Shown here piece by piece: positions 32,732 to 44,700 of a DNA stretch of 64,000 nt (position 1 is the stretch's first letter; each line of letters opens with the position of its first letter). The notes beneath the pieces were generated by a model. It had not been told where the DNA came from, did not search any database, and was given only the letters and a program-made list of their open reading frames with translations. Made by a program: the position numbers and the translations under genes. Source of the DNA: Escarpia spicata (taxonomy: Eukaryota > Annelida > Polychaeta > Sabellida > Siboglinidae); assembly GCA_963995525.1 (NCBI GenBank), contig OZ023214.1, positions 33,190,887 through 33,254,886 on the forward strand. Reading direction: 5' to 3'.

Positions 32732-35700
32732 CTACAACATCAATGAAAGATCTACAATTGGGTCACTGGCCCCCCTACACCTTCAACAAAGATTTATAAT
32801 AGTATTGCTGCCACATACAACATCAAACAAAGATCTACAATTAGGTCACTGCTCCCTACCCCATCAACAAAGATTTACAACGGCATTGCTGCTACATATA
32901 TCAAAGATCTACAATTGGGTCGCTGCCCCCTACATCATCAACAAAGATTTACAACGGGATTGCTGCCATATCCAACATCAAACACATCTCTGCAGCTAGC
33001 CAGCTGCAATTTACAATGCAAAGACAATTCATATTGAAGTATATTTAATTGATTAATATTAAATTGTCACAGACGTTCAAATTATAGGGTGAAATCTCAC
33101 TATCATTGCAGCCTCAGGACGGGGCCAAAATTACCTACTAATACCCTATACTTTACGTTTACAGAAGTCATGTGTGACTGTCCCAGGGTGACCATAATTG
33201 TAAGGTGGCTGTATTACTGAGGTAACCATAATTGTAAGGTGGCTCTATTACTGAGGTGACCCTAATTGTATGGTGGTTGTATTACTGAGGTAACCATAAT
33301 TGTAAGGTGGTTGTATTACTGAGGTGACCATAATTGTAAGGCGGCTCTATTACTGAGGTGACCATAATTGTAAGGTGGTTTTATTACTGAGGTGACCATA
33401 CTTGTAAGGTGGTTGTATTACTGGGGTGACCATAATTGTAAGGTGGTTGTATTGCTGAGGTGATCATAACTGTAAGGTGGTTGTATTACTGAGGTGACCA
33501 TAATTGTAAGGTGGTTGTATTACTGAGATGACCATAATTGTAAGGTGGTTGTATTACTGAGATGACCATAATTGTAAGGTGGTTGTATTACTGAGGTGAC
33601 TATAATTGTAAGGTGGTTGTATTACTGAGATGACCATAATTGTAAGGTGGTTGTATTGCTGAGGTGATCATAATTGTAAGGTGGTTGTATTACTGAGATG
33701 ACCATAATTGTAAGGTGGTTGTATTACTGAGGTGATTATAATTGTAAGGTGGTTGTATTACTGAGATGACCATAATTGTAAGGTGGTTGTATTGCTGTGG
33801 TGATCATAACTGTAAGGTGGTTGTATTACTGAGTTGACCATAATTGTAAGGTGGTTGTATTACTGAGATGACCATAATTGTAAGGTGGTTGTATTACTGA
33901 GATGACCATAATTGTAAGGTGGTTGTATTACTGAGGTGACTATAATTGTAAGGTGGTTGTATTACTGAGATGACCATAATTGTAAGGTGGTTGTATTACT
34001 GAGGTGACTATAATTGTAAGGTGGTTGTATTACTGAGATGACCATAATTGTAAGGTGGTTGTATTACTGAGGTGACTATAATTGTAAGGTGGTTGTATTA
34101 CTGAGATGACCATAATTGTAAGGTGGTTGTATTACTGAGGTGACTATAATTGTAAGGTGGTTGTATTACTGAGATGACCATAATTGTAAGGTGGTTGTAT
34201 TACCTTAGCTTTTTATTGTCTATAAAGTGTCGCAGTTACGAATTATGGATGATACAGTTTTCTTTTTGTATCACATCTTTCCATAAAACTGTGACATACT
34301 TTAAAATTCTAATATTTGAAGTATATTTCAAAACAGGTATCTTTCACTATGAAAGTCATCACAGTGTATATATATAATGGTGTCATAATACTGTATTCGT
34401 TCTATTAAGTGTACATGCCGTAATTAGCGTACACCCCCTTTTAGCAGCATCCAACGCCGTGGCAGTGATCTCAATGCCAACCTTGACTGTTGAATCCATC
34501 ATTGTGTTTACATTTTTACCAATATCATACTATATTCAAAGCGTGGTGATGAAACAACATTGAAAAGTCCACTTAAACTATCAGATGTTTACAGTGTTCT
34601 GGTAGCCTGTTGCTCGTATGTGAGATGCATAAATCACTTGCCAAGTCATGTCTGCTGAGATGGCAGAACTCAGGAACCACAGAAACCAAAGAAAATGGGT
34701 GCACACCCCTGTAAGTTCATGATTTCCTACAAAACCTACCTCCATTTTCTTTTCAAGTTCATGAAGAAATTCGCCTTCTACTGCTGAAGTTGTGCGTAAC
34801 GTTGAACTTTTAGCACACATGGCTGCCCGCGAGAGATATTCAATACGCTGCCCAAGGTTGACATCCATGCTGCAAGGCCACCATTCTTACATGAAAGTTT
34901 TATAACACTTTAATCAAACCAAATCGTTTCTGATAACCAGGAAAACTGGAAATTTATTCAAACCAGTTTTAGCTTACCTTCCTCATTCAGTTTTATAAAC
35001 AAAATAATGTCTGCCAATAAGAAGCATTTCACAAATTCTCCCAAGAGATATTTAAACAAATTGATTTTAGTTGGCAGGAAAATCTTGGGCTTGGATCATT
35101 GTGGATATTGGTGCAGAAATTTTCGAAAATATTTGGAAGGATTCAAGAGACAAGTATTGTCATTTTATAAATATTATTCATAAACTATCCATAGACATAT
35201 ATTAAGAAACAGCTGTAGATAAACGGTAGTCAGAGAAAGTGTATTTGAGGAAGTTAGTCGCAGGCCAAAGCCGGTGCTTTGGTGGGTGATAATCGAGGGG
35301 AAATCGAATTTGTTTATGTGGTTAGTGTCCCGCATGTTCGCTAGGGTGCGTTATACCAAACATAAACAAGGCAATCTAGCGTAAAGTGTAAAATTTGTGA
35401 CAAACACATACCAGTACCTATGAGTCAAGTAACTTGGTGGCAATGTATGACACCGGTCGTGACATGTACCTGTCTCTCAGGTAACTTGGTGACAATGTAT
35501 TACACCTGTCATGACACGTACCTGTGTCTCAGGTAACTTGGAGACAATGTATGACACCTGTCATGACACATACCTGTGTCTCAGGTAACTCGGAGGCACA
35601 ATGTATGACACCTGTCATAACAAGTACCTGTATGTCAGCTAACTTGGAGACAATGTATGACACCTGTCACAACACATACCTGTGTGTCAGGTAATTTGGT

Positions 35701-38700
35701 GACAATGTATGACACCTGTCATAACACATACCTGTGAGTCGGGTAACTTGGTGACAATGTATGACAGCTGTCATGACACGTACCTGTGTCTCAGGTAACT
35801 TGGTGACAATTATGACAACTGTCACGCCACGTACCTGCGTCTCTCAGCCAGCTTTGCGAGGATGCTTGCAGCAGCTGAGTAGTTCTTGGACTTCTCATAG
35901 TAGCGCCACAGCAGGTCGAGCATAGCCAGGTTGTTGGGGTGTAGGGACGCAGCACGCTTCAGGTAGTCCTCCAGGTAGGGCGACTGGGTCTGTGACAAAC
36001 ACCCTTCACATCACACAGATGGCTATTTGTTACACGTACAAATGCATGTATACATCTGATGTCAATCTTGTCAACAGAACTTAAACTTCACCCTAGCCTT
36101 CAACCAAACACTATCCCTAAAACTAACCCTTTTGGCACATCAGACCAACCATAAAAGATCATTTGTACATGGAGTAGCACAAAACTCCCCCCCCCCCGTG
36201 CCCTTTGTTGTGCGTCAGTCCAAAGGGCTGTTTCACTACTAAGGCTCATAATCAACCGGTAAACAGAATCCCTTAATAAATTTAGGAGCCTATTCCATTA
36301 TGAAAAAGCCACCGCTGCATCACTGAGGACAATATTTCCATGATGCACCAGCTAAAATGTTCCGGTGCAGCGTCCTGGTGTTGAAAATGTTCAGTACACA
36401 AGAAATCAATTTTAAAGAGAAAATCGGGTTTATGCGCTCATGATGAATGATCAGACACATAGTCTATGCTTATATCACTGGATGATTAGGTCTTATGTGC
36501 TGATGATGAGTCATCAGGCACATAGTCTATGCTTATATCACTGGATGATTGGGTCTTATGAGCTGATGATGAGTCATAAGGCACAGAGTCTATGCTTACA
36601 GCACTGGATGATTGGGTCTTATGAGCTGATGATGAGTCATAAGGCACAGAGTCTATGCTTACAACACTGGATGATTGGGTCTTATGAGCTGATGATGAGT
36701 CATCAGACACATAGTGTATGCTTACAACACTGGATGATTAGATCTTATGAGCTGATGATGAGTCATCAGGCACATAGTCTATGCTTATAACACTGGATGA
36801 TTGGGTCTTATGAGCTGATGATGAGTCATCAGGCACAGTCTATGCTTGCAACACAGGATGATTGGGTCTTATGAGCTGATGATGAGTCATCAGACACATA
36901 GTGTATGCTTACAACACTGGATGATTAGATCTTATGAGCTGATGATGAGTCATCAGGCACATAGTCTATGCTTATAACACTGGATGATTGTGTCTTATGA
37001 GCTGATGATGAGTCATCAGGCACAGTCTATGCTTGCAACGCTGGATGATTGGGTCTTATGAGCTGATGATGAGTCATAAGGCACAGAGTCTATGCTTACA
37101 ACACTGGATGATTGGGTTTTATGAGCTGATGATGAGTCATCAGACACAGTCTATGCTTACAACACTGGATGATTGGGTCTTTTTCTAAACCTGCACTGGT
37201 ATATAAACTCCAGTCTTGCTAAACTGCAATTGAAAACATTCTTAATTTTATTATTAGATTTGTCAAAATGGTTTATTTGACAAACAAATTAAGACAGTAT
37301 GAAAGAAGTACTAATGGGAATATCTGAAAATGAATTCACCTCAAGTAACTTCTCAGAGACTCTTGTTCATATCTGAAAGTGAACTCACCTCAAGTAACTT
37401 CTCAGAGAGTCTTGTTGATATCTGAAAGTGAACTAACATCAAGTAACTTCTCAGAGACTTGTTGATATCTGAAAGTGAACTCACCTCAAGTAACTTCTCA
37501 AAGACTCTTGTTGATATCTGAAAGTGCACTCACCTCAAGTAACTTCTCAGAGACTCTTGTTGATATCTGAAAGTGAACTCACCTAAAATAACTTCTCAGA
37601 CTGTTGTTGGTATCGTAAAGTGAACTCACTTCAAGTAACTTCTCAGAGAGATTCTTGTTGATGAGCAAGTCGTAGAGGGCCACGTGGAAGAGCTCGTCAT
37701 CAGACCTCAACGAGAGGCGGAATACTTCCTCTGACTAAACACAACAGAAATGTTTCATGCAACTCAATGCACATACGGGTGAAGATGTTCTACAAAACAA
37801 GAGAAGAGTTACTAAGCACAAGGACGGAAACAGAAAGTGGGTCTTGCAAAGAGTACTGGGCAAGGTAGAGTAGAAAACGAGACAATAACCAGGGCTGATC
37901 GTGTGTATGCCCCTCTATCTTGGCATCAAAAGGGATGCACTTGGAGGTTTTGTTGAACCTTAGGAGGATGCAGTTTGGTGTTTTGTTAAGCCTCAGGGGT
38001 GTAAGTGGAGGTTTTGTTGGGCCCCAAAGGGGTGAAGCTGGATGTTTTTGGTAAGACTCAAGGGTGACTGGACCACACATTCGTGAAGTCCTCAAACTGT
38101 TGGCCAGTCTGTTGGGATCGTCAGTGACCTGCAGTGGACCGGGCAGCTTGGGTACGCTGGGGGCGTGGGGGTGGGACTGACTGGCTGACAGCAGGTAGTT
38201 GAGGGTCTCCGTGATACACTTGTAGCAGTCCATTCTGTCAACAAACACATCTCTTCTTCACCTCGGCAATACTGTAGGTAAAATGTGGTCATATGCCTTG
38301 TGAGAGGATTAAGGTTACTTCACCTGTTGCTGAAGGCAATGAGGCCCTGGGAGTGAGAGGGTTAAGGTTACTTCACCTGTTGCTGAAGGCACTGAGGCCC
38401 TGGGAGTGAGAGGGTTAAGGTAACTTCACCTGTTGGTGTAGACAATGAGGCCCTGGGAGTGAAAGGGTTAAGGTTACTTCACCTGTTGCTGTAGACAATG
38501 ATGCCCTGAGTATGAGAGGGTTAAGGTTAGTTCACCTGTTGCTGTAGGCAATGAAGCCCTGGGAGTGAGAGGGTTAAGGTTAGGTCACCTGTTGCTGTAG
38601 GCAATGAAGCCCTGGGAGTGAGAGGGTTAAGGTTAGTTCCCCTGTTGCTGTAGGCAATGAGGCCCTGGGAGTGAGAGGCTTAAGGTTAGTTCACCTGTTG

Positions 38701-41700
38701 CTGTAGGCAATGAGGCCCTGGGAGTCAGAGGGTGGCTCCCCATTCTTGTAGAAGTGCAGGCCCCAACACTGCAGGTCTCTCTTCTTTGATGCAGTCAATG
38801 TCAATTCCACGATGCCAGAGTAGAAGCCAACCGCCGCGAACTGGTTACACACAGTCGGCAGGTCTAACTCGGCTGCAACGTCTTTGAACAACTACAAGAC
38901 AAAATCACAATGACTATGAATAACTACAAAACAAAATCACAATGACTATGAACAATTACAAAACAAAGTCACAATGACCATGAACAGCTACACCTATAAA
39001 GTCACAATGACCATGAACAACTACAACACAAAGTCACAATGACCATGAACAACTACAACACAAAGTCACAATGACCATGAACAACTATTGATTGATTTAT
39101 TCCATATAAAGTGTCAGCTTGTACACATAAAATATAAATACAGGTTACATTAAATATAAAGGATGACACAAGAAAGTGCAGCACTTGTCTCCATTGTGGT
39201 CCTTGGACAGACACAGACAAATACATGAGACATATATTAATAGAATATGACAAAATAACAGACTAAAACAACAATAATAAACAAATACTAGTTACTGTTC
39301 AGATGTCAAAAGACATTGATAATTGTAATATTAAGGGAGGGAGATTACCTCCTGATTATAAGCATTATTAAGTCATTTGAAAAACCGACTCATGTACTAC
39401 AAATACATACCAGTTTTTAAATTAAAAACTTTACAAAAGATGCGTAATCAATAAAAAATGAAACATAAAATACATGTCCCTAAAAAATACGATGAATTAA
39501 AAGTAAACAACTGTGCTGGCTTAATGATCATTAAGGTAATTGAACAAAAACTGTTTGACTAAATGTTTAAATTGGTTCTTGTTCGTAGCACCTTGTATGT
39601 TATATGGCAATTCATTCCATGTCTGTGTAGTAAAAAGAAGTTTGACCGAAAGATTTAACATACGTCACATGAAGAGACAAAGTACTAAATCTTGTATTTA
39701 TACCATGCTGCTTGCGTGTTACGTTGAAAGAATCGGACAAATAAATCGGTGCTCTGTCATTGACAATATTATAGACAAGGTTCAATTTTAGTTGCTTAAC
39801 CCGTAGATCCACTGGTAACATGTTGACCTGTCTAAACTCTGTTGATCCAATGTGGGTTCTGGCTGGTGCATTAAGAAGGAAACGGATTACCTTGTTCTGG
39901 GTGCACTGTAGTCTAGTTTTATATTTCTTGGTTAAACCCGAGAACCATGATGAACAGGCATAGTCAAAATGACATTGTATTAAGATAAGAAGGTAAGAAG
40001 TGTTTTTGTTTTCATGTTGACATTTCTTGTTTGCCTGTACAAGAATGTTAACTTAGCATTTGATTTACAAATTATCTTCTCAGCCACTCCTCCAGTTAGT
40101 GACTGATCTAACTCTACACCGAGGTACTTAACATTAAAGGTATTTAACATGCGTCTGACACGTCAATGTGTTGCCAGCACATTTCACCTGGATGGAGTTG
40201 CATGTGTGCAGTTTACGTTTTGATCCAAAAAGAATTGATTCAGTTTTGCCTAAATGGAGGGACAGTTTGTTATTTATCAGCCATTCTCTGGCTGCCTCAA
40301 GCTCCGAAGAGACACTTTCTTGGATGTGTTGGGTGTTCTTACCCGAAACTATGAGGGCCAAATTGTCAGCGTACAAAAGAAGTTTGAAGCGAACAGCCGA
40401 TGAAATATCATTAATATATATTAGAAACAGTAAGGGTCCGAGAATTAACCCTTGAGGTACACCACATGTGACAGTCATCGGTTTCAATAAGGTACCACCA
40501 ATTTCAACTGATTGAAGGTCAAAAAGCACCATATCTATAGAATTACATTTATCTTACTCCAGTTTTAAGAAGTCTATGAGAAGTATTAAACATGTTTCGG
40601 TAGAATAGAAGGATCTAGAATGAGACTGATGCTGATATAGGATCTGATGTTGCTGATATAGGAGCTGATGTTGCTCATATAGGAGCTGATGTTGCTCATA
40701 TAGGAGCTGATGTTGCTCATATAGGATCTGATGTTACTCATATAGGAGCTGGTGTTGCTGATATAGGAGCTGATGTTGCTGATATAGGAACTGATGTTGC
40801 TCAAATAGGAGCTGATGTTGCTCATATAGGAGCTGGTGTTGCTCATATAAGAGCTGGTGTTGCTGATATAGGAGCTGATGTTGCTGATATAGGATCTGAT
40901 GTTGCTCATATAGGATCTGATGTTGCTCATATAGGAGCTGATGTTGCTCATATAGGAGCTGATGTTGCTCATATAGGAGCTGATGTTGCTCATATAGGAG
41001 TTGATGTTGCTCATATAGGAGCTGATGTTGCTCATATAGGAGCTGATGTTGCTCATATAGGAGCTGATATGCTTTGAGATACTCGTCCAGCTGTTGATAC
41101 ACGATCCTCTCAAATAATTTCGAGATCATATTTAGAATCGAGATCGGCCTGTAATCACCATTGGGCAACACCTTGCTGATTTAAGATCTTCTGGAATTTC
41201 GCCAGTGGACAAAGATAAATTTAAAATGTGTCAAAGAAGACGCAATGAGCCTGGCACCATCCTTAATAAATCTGGGTGACAATAGATCCAGACCAGTTGC
41301 CTTGTTTGAGTTTAGTTTGCTAAGAATACGTAGTACTTTGTTCTCATTGACTTCACTAAACAGAAACTATTACAGGTGACACCCAGTGACCTGTAGAAGT
41401 CTTGGATGTGTTGCCATTCATATTTACCATTACAGTCTACTTGGTTAGTAAAATAATTGTTAAAATGCTCAGATACCATTGACTTATCAAAAAAAATGTT
41501 GTTATTGATATCGAGTCCTATACTCCCTGGCTTAGTTTTATGCTGAGACAAAGTTCCGAGGCTTTTCAGCATTTGCCATAACTTCTTTGGTTATAGTTTG
41601 AAATCGTCAGCCTTGTTAGCAGTGAAGTCTGATTTGGTCTGTTTCTTCTTATATTGAACCTGATTCTGAAGATAACTGTATTTTCCATGCCAACTGATGT

Positions 41701-44700
41701 CTTTTGGTCTTTTTGACAAAGTCACAACATCCTTGAACATGACACTACATGACAGAGTCACAATGATCATGAACAACAACAAAATAAAGTCACAATGATC
41801 ATGAATACCTACAAAGTCACAATGACCATGAACAACTACATGACAAAGTCACAACATCCATGAACAACTACAAGACAAAGTCACAGTGACCATGAACAAC
41901 TACATGACAAAGTCATAATGATCAAAAATAATTTAATGACAAAGTCAAAATGTCATTGAACAAATATAAGACAAAGTCATACCATTGTTGAACAACTACA
42001 AGACAGTCAAACTATCGTAGAAAAACCACAAGACAAAGTCACAACATTCTTGAACGAACATACAACAAAGCCGCAATGTACTGAAACATCTACTAGACAA
42101 AGTCACAACACCCTTGAACAACTACATAAGAACTCACATCATTACTGAACTACTACAAGAAAAAGTCACACCATCCATGAACCACTAATAAACAGTCACA
42201 TTTTTGAACACCTAGACAAAGTCACACAATAAAAAATGCACAACTCTGGATACGGCAAGAAAAGTATGTTACAGTAAAATTTTATTTACACTTACAAGTT
42301 TGAAAATATTTACGTAAACTGTAACTGCAGTGACTCATGTTCCTAAAAATAAAGCTATAAAACAAATAGAACCTGCAGTTACTAAAACGTTTTGCTTTCG
42401 CATTTCAAATTAAGTATTTTTAACTACGTTGACTGACGACAGACAAAGTATACTCCTGACTGTTGAATGACCTACTTGACCACAACACTAACCACTGGCT
42501 ACTAGAACTGACCTGTAGAGCTTCCTGCAAGGCCTTGTTGCGGTCAGCGGGCTGCTGGGCAGTCCGGGCAATCTGCATCTTCTCATTGCCCTGAAAGCAC
42601 CAGTGTCCACTCTTAAAGCTCAGCTGGAACAGGTGCTCCACACCGGAGCTGACAGGTGCTCAACACCGGAGCTGACAGGTGCTCAACACCGGAGCTGACA
42701 GGTGCTCAACACCGCAGCTGATAGGTGCTCCAAACCGGAGCTGACAGGTGCTCAACACCAGAGCTGACAGGTGTTCCACACCGGAGCTGACAGGTGCACA
42801 ACACCGGAGCTGACAGGTGCTCAACACTGGAGCTGACAGGTGCTCCACACCAGAGCTGACAGAAGGAGAAAAAGGAGACGAAGGAGAAGACGGAGAAGAA
42901 GAAGGAGAAGAAGAAGGAGAAGAAGAAGGGGAAGAAGAAGAAGGAGAAGAAGAAGGAGAAGAAGGAGACAAAGGAGAAGGAGTAGAAGGAGAAGACAGAG
43001 ACAAAGAAGGAGAAGAAGGAGAAGAAGAAGGGGAAGAAGAAGGGGAAGAAGAAGGGGAAGAAGAAGGGGAAGAAGAAGCAGAAGAAGAAGAAGGGGAAGA
43101 AGAAATTTAAGAAGAAGGAGAAGAAGGAAGAGAAGAAGAAGGAAAAGAAGGAGATGAAGAAGAAAGAGAAGAAGGAAAAGAAGGAGAAGAAGAAGAAAGA
43201 GAAAAGAAGAAGGAGAAGAAGTAGAAGAAGAAGGAGAAGAATGAGACGAAGAAGAAGGAGACGAAAGAGAAGGAAAAGAAGAAGGAGAAGAAGGAGAAGA
43301 AGGGGAAGAAGAAGAAGGAAGAGAAGAAGGAGAAGTAGAAGACAAAGAAGGTGAAGGAGAAGAAAGAGGAGAAGAAGAAGAAGGGGAAGAAGAAGGAGAA
43401 TAAGTCGTAAAAGAAGGAAAAGAAGGAGAAGAATGAGAAGGAGAAGGAGAAAAAGGAGGGGAAGAAGAACGAGAAGAAGAACGAGAAGAAGAAGAACGAG
43501 AAGAAGAACGAGAAGAAGAAGAAGGAGAAGAAGGAACAGAAGAAGAAGATGAAGAAGGAGGAGAAGAAGGGAGTCTATGTGTATCCCTACCTTGGAGCAG
43601 ATGGCGTCCTCTGGGCTGTACAGCGTAGGACAGACCTCTCGCAGACGGTGGCTGATGGCGTCTGTCGCTGCGTTGTCATCCAGGTACATTTTGATGAGAC
43701 TGTGGATGAGCACCCGACTGATCTGTAACAATGTCACAAGTCACACAATGTCACAAGTCACATGTGTCACACAATGTCTCATATCACACAATGTCACAAA
43801 AATTAACAAATCAAACATTGTTACTAGTCACACAATGTCACATATCATGGTGCCATAAGTCACACAGTGTCACAAACCATACAATGTCACAAATCATACA
43901 ATGACACAATGTCACAAGTTTCAAATTGTCACTAGTCACACAATGTCAAGTCTCACAAAGTCACACAATATCACAGTGTCACAAGTCACACAGTGTCACA
44001 CAGTGTTACAAGTTACACAATGTCACAAGTCACACAGTGTTACAAGTCACACAGTGTTACAAGTCACACAGTGTTACAAGTTACACAATGTCACAAGTCA
44101 CACAGTGTTACAAGTTACACAATATCACGAGTCACACAATGTTACATATAGTTTTACAACCAAGCTTGTAGATATTTCAACAAATGTTACTAAATCACTG
44201 GAATGGTATCATGTCTGCGTGGTATACCTCTGTGTAATTAATGTATTCAATACGTCACGGTTTGCCCAAGTCACAATCGAATATTTGTGCATGACCTCCG
44301 TCAACCTAGTGCGTGACCTCCGCCAATCTAGTGCGTGACCTCCGCCAACCTAGTGCGTGACCTCCGTCAACCTAGTGCGTGACCTCCGCCAACCTAGTGC
44401 ATGACCTCCGTCAACCTAGTGCGTGACCTCCGTCAACCTAGTGCGTGACCTCCGCCAACCTAGTGCGTGACCTCCGCCAACCTAGTGCGTGACCTCCGCC
44501 AACCTAGTGCGTGACCTCCGCCAACCTAGTGCGTGACCTCCGCCAACCAGTGTGTGACCACCGCCAACCAGTGCGTGACCTCCACCAACCCAGTATGTGA
44601 CCTCCGTCAACCTAGTGCGTGACCTCCGTCAACCTAGTGCGTGACCTCCGCCAACCAGTGTGTGACCACCGTCAACCAGTACGTGACCTCCGTCAACCCA

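Larger units (their letters stand above)
39086..41750 (-). mobile_element. 5'-truncated LINE inserted in the acceptor array
   Basis: Minus-strand LINE with its 3' tail (GAATAAATCAATCAAT) at 39,086-39,110. The RT part shows the QLDEYLKAY block, then [20 protein letters not shown] and YADNLAL (the catalytic YADD reads YADN). The C-terminus reads [14 protein letters not shown] and [12 protein letters not shown]. The endonuclease is absent. Both flanks are the same acceptor-derived array, so the insertion is younger than the array. A 21-bp minisatellite replaces part of the RT. Confidence 0.85.

Noticed and set aside
40734..41171. QLLYEQH repeat protein as a functional coiled coil
   Set aside because: It continues the frame of a dead LINE reverse transcriptase and has no start, promoter or stop of its own.
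42706..43737. A 343-residue Leu/Phe/Ser-rich frame as a membrane protein
   Set aside because: It is the CU strand of a GAA/GGA array joined by chance to NUP155 exon 13. No real hydrophobic segments with normal composition.
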